From assembly GCF_018309085.1 (NCBI RefSeq), contig NZ_CP070502.1, positions 682,001-746,000 of the forward strand: a DNA stretch of 64,000 nt, in the 5' to 3' direction. The position numbers and the translations under genes were made by a program. The stretch's first letter is position 1. Every line of letters starts with the position of its first letter. Shown here one piece after another: positions 18,011-24,530 of this stretch. This stretch comes from Sporosarcina sp. Marseille-Q4063. GTDB lineage: Bacteria > Bacillota > Bacilli > Bacillales_A > Planococcaceae. Below the pieces are notes generated by a model. That model saw only the letters and a program-made list of their open reading frames with translations, searched no databases and was not told where the DNA came from.

Positions 18011-18453
18011 CCCGATTGCGATACAGACACAATCGTTTATAAAGCAATCGTGCCCATTAATTTAATAAAGTAAATTAAATTTCGCGAATACGATAAGAGC
18101 TGCCAATAAAATAAAAGTCTCGGTTAAAGTCAAAATAAACTGTTTTAGATACTTAGAATACTTCCACTCAAAAAACGCCCTAATTAGCATACGTATGAAT
18201 GTGAAAACCAGGACAGTAACAATGAACAGGTTATAAGATTCAGGAAAATATACAAGGTCCACTACAAGGGAGAATCCTCACTTACTTTCTCAATGTTGAA
18301 AATCCTTCGCACAAGGGATTTTGCTGTAGACATCTAAATAAAAATTACCACAAAAATTAAAGCGACCCTTAAAAAAACCAAATCATAGCATATCCCCTTC
18401 TTGCATTCTATCCCGATTCAGGCACTGTGCTTCTTCAACAACTGCGCCCGATT
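18011..18453 (-). repeat. Duplicated unit A (degenerate copy)
   Basis: Shares near-identity with 19913-20438, beginning at CCGATTGCG and ending exactly after GCGCCCGATT. Compared with the other copy it lacks about 82 bases (equivalent of 20171-20252) inside the gene. Confidence 0.85.
18062..18386 (-). pseudogene. Broken copy of the DUF4181-like membrane protein gene
   Basis: Corresponds to the intact gene at 19964-20371. The C-terminal 65 residues are almost identical, but an 82-bp internal deletion shifts the frame, and the start region (ATG at 18386) reaches a TAA after five codons because of small indels. A 66-codon 3' fragment remains open but lacks the N-terminal membrane segment and a proper start. 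Confidence 0.85.
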
Positions 18454-18482
18454 ATTGGGAGAACATTACCCTTTCTCAGCCA

Positions 18483-18773
18483 CTAATGCTGAATGTCTTC
18501 TAAAACCCGAAGATTATCTCCTTTTTTTGAATACAAGGCGAAATACTCTTTATCTTCCTCGATAAGGTTCCAAACCATCTTTTCTTGTATCATTATCTTA
18601 AATGCTTCTTCTTTGTTTTGATTGTACGGGTCATATGCCTTAATCCAATATTCTTTGTTGTTGCTTGACTGACCTTTTTCAATCACCATCAACGTTGAGG
18701 CAGTTGATACTCCCCCACAAGAAGCAAGTATTAATGTGAAAAGGATAATGAATAACCCAAAAGTTTTTTTCAT
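18483..18773 (-). CDS. Small putative lipoprotein
   Basis: 96 aa with ATG at 18773, GGGAGG 7 nt upstream. Signal peptide MKKTFGLF... with lipobox LASCGG (Cys about residue 19). Mature part is charged, with no recognised family. It occupies the position between units A and B; in the second A-B pair a different gene is found there. Confidence 0.7.
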   Translation of the reverse strand: MKKTFGLFIILFTLILASCGGVSTASTLMVIEKGQSSNNKEYWIKAYDPYNQNKEEAFKIMIQEKMVWNLIEEDKEYFALYSKKGDNLRVLEDIQH

Positions 18774-18820
18774 AAATCTTCCTCCCACGATTAAATAATG
18801 CTTTTTTAGTCTCAACAATC

Positions 18821-19204
18821 TGGCCCGATTCTGGCACGAATTTTATTCAGCTAAAGCCCTAATTGAGGAAATCTATTATTGGATAATTCCTTGCCTAAAA
18901 TCCACATAAACTTTACAAATACCAATGCTCATTTGTTTTTGTCCTTGTACATTTTATAAACCCTTCCAATTATCGGCAGAATTATTAGGAAAGGAAAAAG
19001 AATATTAAACCATAGGGGTTTATCAAAAGAACTAACACTATAAATAATTACAACGAATGCAATCCCAAGAATAATGTCAGCTATTAAATTATGTTTTTCA
19101 GATTTAAACATTGAAACCACTTCTGTATCCTTTGTTTCCATCACTCATAGTGTCTAAACTCCTATTAAACCTCCGAAGGGTTATTCAATTAAATGGCCCG
19201 ATTG
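18821..19204 (-). repeat. Duplicated unit B, copy 1
   Basis: About 384 bp nearly identical to 21036-21420 (a handful of substitutions and a 1-nt indel). Identity starts at TGGCCCGATT and stops just after the next TGGCCCGATT, so the duplicated unit is one gene plus one repeat core. Confidence 0.88.
18929..19144 (-). CDS. Small membrane protein, unit B copy 1
   Basis: Up to 71 aa, with two hydrophobic segments (about 22-38 and 42-62 of the longest form) and a basic end YKMYKDKNK. Start uncertain: GTG at 19144 has no well-placed ribosome-binding site. A 14-codon ORF starting at an ATG with AGGAG 10 nt upstream overlaps an internal ATG (MFKSEK, 61 aa), so coupled translation is possible. Paralogue at 21145-21360 differs at only a few residues. 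Unknown function. Confidence 0.6.
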   Translation of the reverse strand: MMETKDTEVVSMFKSEKHNLIADIILGIAFVVIIYSVSSFDKPLWFNILFPFLIILPIIGRVYKMYKDKNK

Positions 19205-19247
19205 CAGAATGGGCGAAGATCCATCTTCAAGAATTGCGCCCGTTTGC

Positions 19248-19616
19248 TTAAATTACATTAAAAAAATCTGTTACCCTATAAATCACCAATCCTAAAATGA
19301 ATAAGACACAAGTTATAGCACTTAGGAGATATGTTTTACTTTCTCTTGTGAAAATCGATTTCATTATGGTACGAAAAGCAAACACAGCAGCCATACTTAC
19401 AAAAATCAATATTCTAAGGCGTGGAAATTCATTTATTGCTATAATCATCACAATAAAACTAGCCCAGTAGAGTATTCTTTCACCATATTTATGTAGTTTG
19501 TTTACGTATTTTACATCTAATTCAGATTCCTCTATATTCAATTTTGTTATTAGCTTTCGATTGATAAATTGATCTAAAATTAGAATGGCAATTAGAATAG
19601 TAATAATGGCTATCAT
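19248..19616 (-). CDS. DUF4181-like membrane protein
   Basis: 122 aa; ATG at 19616 chosen for GGGGG 6 nt upstream. Four hydrophobic segments. The block KYVNKLHKYGERI followed later by FAFRTIMKSIFTRESKTYLLS resembles the DUF4181 pattern I know from Bacillus; the protein from 19964-20371 has a similar NYVKQLH and FIRMLIRAFFEWKYSK. The two are thus distant paralogues in the same island. Function unknown. Confidence 0.65.
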   Translation of the reverse strand: MIAIITILIAILILDQFINRKLITKLNIEESELDVKYVNKLHKYGERILYWASFIVMIIAINEFPRLRILIFVSMAAVFAFRTIMKSIFTRESKTYLLSAITCVLFILGLVIYRVTDFFNVI

Positions 19617-19695
19617 TTTAATCCCCCTATTAGACATCATCCTACTTCATTGGCATTAATGGCGATCTTATTGTTCCAGAATAGCGCCAGATTGA

Positions 19696-19875
19696 TTAAT
19701 AATTTTTGCTATTTGTTAAAGCCAAAAAGTATATGTTAACTCCTGTTAATCCACCACCAATAATCGCCATTAATGTTCCGATTATTACCCAAGCCGTAGT
19801 CAAAAGAGTAGACAAATATATACCAGCCATAAGCAATGCTAAACCAACGAACAATAACACAATGTTTGTTTTCAT
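19696..19875 (-). CDS. Small two-span membrane protein
   Basis: 59 aa with ATG at 19875 behind AGAGGTGGAGG. Two hydrophobic segments (about 4-20 and 26-50) with a glycine-rich IIGGGLTG. No family recognised. Flanked on both sides by repeat cores. Confidence 0.6.
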   Translation of the reverse strand: MKTNIVLLFVGLALLMAGIYLSTLLTTAWVIIGTLMAIIGGGLTGVNIYFLALTNSKNY

Positions 19876-19912
19876 ACCTCCACCTCTTATGCCTTCCTTT
19901 TCCGTTAAATGT

Positions 19913-20438
19913 ACCGATTGCGATACAGACACAATCGCTAATATAGCAATCGCGCCCATTAGTTTAATAAAGTAAATTAAATTTCGCGACTACGATAACA
20001 GCTGCCAATAAAATAACAATCTCGGTTAAAGTTAAAAAAAACTGTTTTGGATACTTAGAATACTTCCACTCAAAAAACGCCCTAATTAGCATACGTATGA
20101 ATGTGAAAACCAGGACAGTAACAATGAACAGGTTATAAGATTCAGGAAAATATACAAGGTCTACTACAAGAACAACAAATAAGATAACCAAAGAATAGTT
20201 TATAAATGGTTTATCTACTTCCTGATGTAATTGTTTTACATAATTGCGAGAGGGAGAATCCTCACTTACTTTCTCAATATTAAAAATCCTTCGTGCAAGG
20301 GATTTTGCTGTAGACATCAAAATAAAAATAACCACAAAAATTAAAGCGATCCTTAGAAAAAACCAAATCATAGCATATCCCCTCCTTACATTCTAGCCCG
20401 ATTCAGGCACAGCGCTTCTTCAACAACTGCGCCCGATT
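19913..20438 (-). repeat. Duplicated unit A, intact copy
   Basis: Matches 18011-18453; the homology begins inside one repeat core (CCGATTGCG) and ends with the next core GCGCCCGATT. Holds the complete membrane-protein gene 19964-20371. Confidence 0.85.
19964..20371 (-). CDS. DUF4181-like membrane protein, intact unit A gene
   Basis: 135 aa with four hydrophobic segments; NYVKQLHQEVDKPF in the first cytosolic loop and RMLIRAFFEWKYSKYPKQF before the last segment suggest the DUF4181 group. ATG with GGGGATATGC upstream. A broken paralogue lies at 18062-18386. Function unknown; other DUF4181 proteins occur in multi-copy clusters in Bacilli. Confidence 0.7.
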   Translation of the reverse strand: MIWFFLRIALIFVVIFILMSTAKSLARRIFNIEKVSEDSPSRNYVKQLHQEVDKPFINYSLVILFVVLVVDLVYFPESYNLFIVTVLVFTFIRMLIRAFFEWKYSKYPKQFFLTLTEIVILLAAVIVVAKFNLLY

Positions 20439-20541
20439 CTGGCATAACGTTGTACGAAAATTGCGGCGGCTTAATGAATCCAATCGTAAGTTTGGATGTA
20501 GCTGAAAAGTCAGGTCAAGCCTTCTTGGATAAAGAATATTT

Positions 20542-20859
20542 TTATTTTATCCTATTTTTTTTAAATCGATCTCCCAAATTAGAATACAGTAAGCTAAATA
20601 TAATAACAGCTACAAATAATATCAAACCAATAATGAATAATACATTGTTTTGTAGTATGTCGCTTAATAACCAAAATACCATACTTGCTGATAAAGCCAG
20701 AATGGTTTTTCCGTAGAATTTACCCAACGCTAGTTTATCGTATTTTGCTTTTTCCCCTCTAGGCAGCGTGTTAAATCCTGCAATAAGAAATGTTCCTTTT
20801 CCACTCAACAGAAATACACCGAAAACAGTAAATGAAAAAATACCAACACTTAATAACAT
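20542..20859 (-). CDS. DUF3784-like small membrane protein
   Basis: 104 aa; ATG at 20859 with GGAGGTG 6 nt upstream. N-terminal hydrophobic segment, then GKGTFLIAGFNTLPRGEKAKYDKLALGKFYGK, which fits the DUF3784 pattern (xIAGYNT-x-xxEKxKYD), then two further membrane segments and a basic end. Unknown function; found among small membrane proteins in Firmicutes. It sits between intact A and second B copy, where the first A-B pair has a lipoprotein gene. Confidence 0.7.
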   Translation of the reverse strand: MLLSVGIFSFTVFGVFLLSGKGTFLIAGFNTLPRGEKAKYDKLALGKFYGKTILALSASMVFWLLSDILQNNVLFIIGLILFVAVIIFSLLYSNLGDRFKKNRIK

Positions 20860-21035
20860 GGTAACACCTCCATAAAGTAGAGTGCTTAATAACACATACG
20901 AATGAATGTTAATAAAAGTTCAGGGTTGAAAGTAATATAAATAGCAATAGGTAAATCAACATGATTTATTGCTTTTAATACCATTTCTTGTTCATTGTAT
21001 TTAGCTGGTTTCGTTCAATAAGGTTTCTCTATAAA

Positions 21036-21420
21036 ATGGCCCGATTCTGGCACGAATTTTATTCAGCTAAAGCCCTGATTGAGGAAATCTATTATTGGAT
21101 AATTCCTTGTCTAAAATCCACATAAACTCTACAAATACCAATGCTCATTTGTTTTTGTCCTTGTACATTTTATAAACCCTTCCAATTATCGGCAGAATTA
21201 TTAGTAAAGGAAAAAGAATATTAAACCATAGGGGTTTATCAAAAGAACTAACACGATAAATAATTACAATGAATGCAATCCCAAGAATAATGTCAGCTAT
21301 TAAATTATGTTTTTCAGATTTAAACATTGAAACCACTTCTGTATCCTTTGTTTCTATCACTCATAGTGTCTACACTCCTATTAAACCTCTGAAGGGTTAT
21401 TCAATTAAATGGCCCGATTG
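21036..21420 (-). repeat. Duplicated unit B, copy 2
   Basis: Second copy of the 18821-19204 unit, bounded at both ends by TGGCCCGATT. Confidence 0.88.
21145..21360 (-). CDS. Small membrane protein, unit B copy 2
   Basis: 71 aa from a GTG start or 61 aa from the internal ATG; the ATG that follows the GTG in copy 1 is ATA here. The same 14-codon upstream ORF with an AGGAG site overlaps the internal start. Two membrane segments and basic C-terminus as in copy 1. The proteins differ at only four or so positions, so the duplication is recent. Confidence 0.6.
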   Translation of the reverse strand: MIETKDTEVVSMFKSEKHNLIADIILGIAFIVIIYRVSSFDKPLWFNILFPLLIILPIIGRVYKMYKDKNK

Positions 21421-21535
21421 TCTTATACTATAATGCGGCTTGATTGCCTGAAGAAATTCTATTCAATAATCTTTTCCCGATAGTTATGTGGCATAGCGTT
21501 GTACGACAATTACGCCCTATTCTAGCCGACTGTTG

Positions 21536-21676
21536 CTATTTTAAGGAGTCCATTATTTCTTTTGCATCCAATAAAAACAAGTCGAATTTCTTTTTCAGCG
21601 ATTTAACGGTATTACTTCAGTCAAATTTCACAAAATCTATTAATACATTTTCCTCTGAACCGATATATCTTTTTTC
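21536..21676 (-). pseudogene. Possible degraded coding remnant
   Basis: One minus-strand frame reads as a lysine-rich, gene-like C-terminus (VKSLKKKFDLFLLDAKEI and stop at 21536) interrupted by a single TGA about 26 codons earlier, with gene-like sequence before it. Repeat-like GTTGTACGA motifs flank it (21499 and 20450). The rest of the 505-base gap 21361-21865 holds the sigma-W-type promoter and the gapB terminator. Confidence 0.3.
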
Positions 21677-21718
21677 TTAATATGTGAAAGAAGTAGCACC
21701 ATTCCATAGTCTATTTAT

Positions 21719-21746
21719 TATACGGATAACAAATCAAAACGTTTCA
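21719..21746 (-). promoter_or_regulatory. Sigma-W-type promoter at the upstream side of the island
   Basis: TGAAAC (21741-21746), 16-nt spacer, CGTATA (21719-21724) on the minus strand: exact sigma-W consensus with the same spacing as before ysdB and sppA. It points into the small-membrane-protein array and has no intact gene immediately downstream other than those of the array. Confidence 0.72.
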
Positions 21747-21807
21747 CTATCTGTCCTGGTTGTTGAATACATCCGTTGTCAAAGGATTTACTCTTAATTC
21801 ATGTAAA

Positions 21808-21850
21808 CAAAAAAAGTATGAGAAGGAAAGTACTTTTCCCCTCATACTCT
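21808..21850 (-). terminator. gapB terminator
   Basis: AGTATGAG (21815-21822) pairs with CTCATACT (21841-21848), followed by a T-run on the minus strand. It isolates gapB from the island. Confidence 0.85.
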
Positions 21851-21865
21851 TAAACTTTTAATTAA

Positions 21866-22888
21866 TTATGCACTTAATTTCAAACTTAAAGCATAGCCAA
21901 CTCTCTTCGCCAAATCAACAACGCGTGCAGAATAGCCCCACTCATTGTCATACCAAGCAAGCACCTTAACTTTTCTAGTCCCCATGACAATCGTCGAAAG
22001 CCCATCAACAATTGCAGACTCCGTAGTTGTATTCAAATCTACAGAAACCACAGGATCTGTTGTATAAGCAAGAATCCCTGACATGTTTGATTTTGCCGCC
22101 TTTTTGAATGCATCATTCACCATTTCCACCGTCACATCTTGTTTAAGATCAACAACAAGGTCAACAAGTGAAACGTTCGGCGTCGGTATGCGCAGTGCCA
22201 TACCATGAATTTTACCTTCCAATTCCGGCAAGACCAATGACAGCGCTTTCGCAGCACCTGTCGAAGTCGGAATGATGGACTGCGCACATGCGCGTGCTCG
22301 ACGTAAGTCTTTATGCGGATTATCTAAATTATTTTGATCTGTCGTAAATGCATGAACAGTCGTCATCAAGCCGTTCTCAATTCCAAAAGCATCATTCAGC
22401 ACTTTTGCAACTGGCGCAAGACAGTTCGTCGTACAACTAGCATTCGAAATAACCTCATGTTTATCAATATCAAGTTTTTCATCATTCACGCCAAGGACAA
22501 TCGTGATATCTTCATTTTTACCCGGTGCTGTCAAAATTACCTTTTTAGCACCAGCTTTCAAATGAAGGGCCGCCTTGTCACGCTCGTTAAATTTACCTGT
22601 CGCTTCTATAACGATATCGACACCTAGCTCTTTCCAAGGAAGTTTGACTGGATCTCTTTCCGATACAAGCTTCACTCGTTTACCATTTACAACAAGCGCA
22701 TCTTTTTCGGCAATGATTTCACCATTAAACGTTCCGTGATTTGTGTCATACTTAATCAAATGAGCGAGTGTTTCCGATGGATATGACGCATTTACCGCAA
22801 CAATCCTTACATCATCCTCCAAAATCATCTGACGGAAAACCATTCGTCCAATTCTTCCGAACCCGTTAATCGCAATAGAAGTAGTCAT
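21866..22888 (-). CDS. gapB: Glyceraldehyde-3-phosphate dehydrogenase, gluconeogenic GapB type
   Basis: 340 aa. NAD(P)-binding GFGRIGR at 8-14 and catalytic Cys in SNASCTTNC at about 148-156. After the second strand the sequence is NASYPSETLAHL rather than the NDLTD type of glycolytic NAD-dependent GapA, a pattern shared with NADP-preferring B. subtilis GapB, which works in gluconeogenesis. The promoter carries two CcpN-type boxes, which fits repression on glucose. Lies downstream of coaE with its own promoter and terminator. Confidence 0.92.
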   Translation of the reverse strand: MTTSIAINGFGRIGRMVFRQMILEDDVRIVAVNASYPSETLAHLIKYDTNHGTFNGEIIAEKDALVVNGKRVKLVSERDPVKLPWKELGVDIVIEATGKFNERDKAALHLKAGAKKVILTAPGKNEDITIVLGVNDEKLDIDKHEVISNASCTTNCLAPVAKVLNDAFGIENGLMTTVHAFTTDQNNLDNPHKDLRRARACAQSIIPTSTGAAKALSLVLPELEGKIHGMALRIPTPNVSLVDLVVDLKQDVTVEMVNDAFKKAAKSNMSGILAYTTDPVVSVDLNTTTESAIVDGLSTIVMGTRKVKVLAWYDNEWGYSARVVDLAKRVGYALSLKLSA

Positions 22889-22907
22889 AGATAAATCCTC
22901 CTGTAAG

Positions 22908-22968
22908 TATGTTATACTTTATGCACTCAATTCGTCTATTAGTATAACACATAACTTATGAGGATAAC
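22908..22968 (-). promoter_or_regulatory. gapB promoter with two CcpN-type boxes
   Basis: Promoter GTTATC (22963-22968), 16-nt spacer, TATACT (22941-22946). TGTGTTATACT on the minus strand (22941-22951) overlaps the -10 box and TATGTTATACT on the plus strand (22908-22918) lies downstream; both fit TRTGHYATAYW, the CcpN consensus as I recall it. CcpN represses gapB and pckA in glucose-grown B. subtilis. Confidence 0.75.
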
Positions 22969-23013
22969 ACGATAAAAATGTAAAAATCCGCAATTCCAAT
23001 TTTCAGAAAAGAG

Positions 23014-23610
23014 CTACGCTTTCAAGCCCCATTTTTCCAATAAGGATTCCAACTGCATTTTTGTTTCTGTAATGGTACCGTTGTTATCAATGACCGCGTC
23101 CGCACCGGCCTCTTTCTCAACCATTGGAAGTTGAGAGTTAATACGTTCAACGGCCTCTTGTTCATTCAGTTTATTTCTAGCCATCAGTCGTTCTTTTTGA
23201 ACCTCGGGTGTCACTGAAACAACAATGATTTTCTCAACAAAAGATTGCAATTTGCTTTCGAATAAAAGCGGGATATCCATAATGACCGTTCTAGCTCCCT
23301 TTGAAATCCATTGTTCTTTTTGCCGGATCATTTCATTTCGAATAGCGGGATGAATAATAGCATTTAGTTTATTACGCTCATCTTCATTCTTAAATATTCG
23401 TTCGCCAAGTTTCTCGCGATTCAATGACCCATCTTCATTCAAAACACCATCACCAAAGTGTTCGCTGATTTCCTGAATCACCGAAGTTCCCGGTTCGACG
23501 ACTTGACGAGCAATTTTATCAGCATCCACAATTGGAAATCCTTTCTCCTGAAGCATTTCGGATACAGTACTTTTTCCGCTGGCAATACTGCCTGTAAGAC
23601 CAACGATCAT
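23014..23610 (-). CDS. coaE: Dephospho-CoA kinase
   Basis: 198 aa from ATG at 23610 (GGAGG 5 nt upstream; a GTG four codons earlier is less likely). P-loop GLTGSIASGKST at residues 4-15, DADKIARQVVEPG and the lid region follow. Last step of coenzyme A synthesis, ATP-dependent 3'-phosphorylation of dephospho-CoA. Directly downstream of mutM in the polA-mutM-coaE order. Confidence 0.95.
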   Translation of the reverse strand: MIVGLTGSIASGKSTVSEMLQEKGFPIVDADKIARQVVEPGTSVIQEISEHFGDGVLNEDGSLNREKLGERIFKNEDERNKLNAIIHPAIRNEMIRQKEQWISKGARTVIMDIPLLFESKLQSFVEKIIVVSVTPEVQKERLMARNKLNEQEAVERINSQLPMVEKEAGADAVIDNNGTITETKMQLESLLEKWGLKA

Positions 23611-23643
23611 AAGAACCTCCACCTCCTTCCTTAAATCGAATAA

Positions 23644-24516
23644 TCATCTTTGACATTTTGGGCAATAAACCGAAGTTCTGCCCGCAATCCTTACACTTTT
23701 CGTATCCGTTTCGCAATTGAGGCATACTTTTCTACCGTACATTTTCAAGCGATTCTGCATGTCTCCTGATTCTCCATTTATATTTCGGTAATCAGAAATC
23801 GTGCTCCCGCCTGCATCAATGCTTTCTTGCAATATCTTGACGATGACATAAAACAACTCCGTCTTTCGCTTTAAACTTATTCGTCTAGCTTTTCTCGTTG
23901 GATGTATGTTCATTTTAAAGAGCGCTTCCGTTGCATAAATATTGCCGCAACCAGAAATGACTTGTCCGTCCATGATGACTTCTTTTATTGGTTTTTCGGC
24001 ATATTTGGGAAGCCGAGCCAAATCCAGAAAGTGGCTGCATGCCAATCCATCAAATGGCTCCGGCGCCATTTTCAGTAGCGGCGGATGATCCGCTTCCACA
24101 TTTAGTAACCGCAGTTCGCCGAAACGGCGGATGTCGGAATAGACAAGCAGCCCGCCGTCCTCCATCGTAAAGATCACATGAATATGTCTTCGAAACTTTA
24201 GTTCCGAAATTTCATCAATCGAATTGACAACGAACCACGCTCCCGACATGCCAAGATGGCTGACGAGGAGGTAGTCGTTATTCCCTTTTTGCAAGTCCAT
24301 GTAAATATATTTACTACGCCTAGTCACATTTACAATCGACATTTGCTTCATTTGTTGGATAAAATCATCGGTGGACATTCCTTTAATAATTGCTTCTCTT
24401 CCCTGCTTTTTCGATTCAATCACAACATCAGAAACAGTTACATCTTTTATCGTTCGTCCGATCGCCTCTGGTGCAAATGCACGAACTACGCCTTCAACTT
24501 CAGGTAATTCAGGCAT
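23644..24516 (-). CDS. mutM: Formamidopyrimidine-DNA glycosylase
   Basis: 290 aa. Mature N-terminus PELPEVE with catalytic Pro2 and Glu3; the beta-lyase/helix-two-turn-helix region has GCGNIYATEALF; the C-terminal zinc finger is CLNC ... CPKC. It removes 8-oxoguanine and other oxidised purines. ATG lies 14 nt after polA stop, so it is cotranscribed with polA and functionally related to it in base-excision repair. Confidence 0.96.
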   Translation of the reverse strand: MPELPEVEGVVRAFAPEAIGRTIKDVTVSDVVIESKKQGREAIIKGMSTDDFIQQMKQMSIVNVTRRSKYIYMDLQKGNNDYLLVSHLGMSGAWFVVNSIDEISELKFRRHIHVIFTMEDGGLLVYSDIRRFGELRLLNVEADHPPLLKMAPEPFDGLACSHFLDLARLPKYAEKPIKEVIMDGQVISGCGNIYATEALFKMNIHPTRKARRISLKRKTELFYVIVKILQESIDAGGSTISDYRNINGESGDMQNRLKMYGRKVCLNCETDTKSVRIAGRTSVYCPKCQR

Positions 24517-24530
24517 CTATTTATTTCCCC

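Larger units (their letters stand above)
16131..21420. repeat. Recurring 10-bp core between island genes
   Basis: Short core YGGCCCGATT / GCGCCCGATT (and degenerate forms) recurs in nearly every intergenic space of the island. Positions: 16131-16140, 17168-17177 (degenerate), 17616-17625 (degenerate), 17661-17670, 18008-18017, 18049-18058 (CGTGCCCATT), 18409-18418, 18444-18453, 18821-18830, 19194-19203, 19236-19245, 19684-19693 (degenerate), 19910-19919, 19951-19960, 20394-20403, 20429-20438, 21036-21045 and 21410-21419. Cores often come in pairs 30-45 bp apart with a small hairpin between, e.g. ATTGCTT/AAGCAAT at 17643-17659. No core was seen inside a coding sequence. A separate hairpin GTCAGGAA/TTCCTGAC is at 16231-16274. 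Confidence 0.8.

Noticed and set aside
20450..20716. Plus-strand 88-codon ORF in the island
   Set aside because: Antisense to the DUF3784-like gene and without gene-like composition.
16131..21420. CRISPR array
   Set aside because: The recurring core is only about 10 bp, spacing ranges from 30 bp to several hundred bases, and genes lie between copies. No cas genes are present.
21444..21680. Plus-strand 78-codon ORF upstream of the gapB terminator
   Set aside because: No start signal and low-complexity composition; the minus strand carries the more gene-like remnant.
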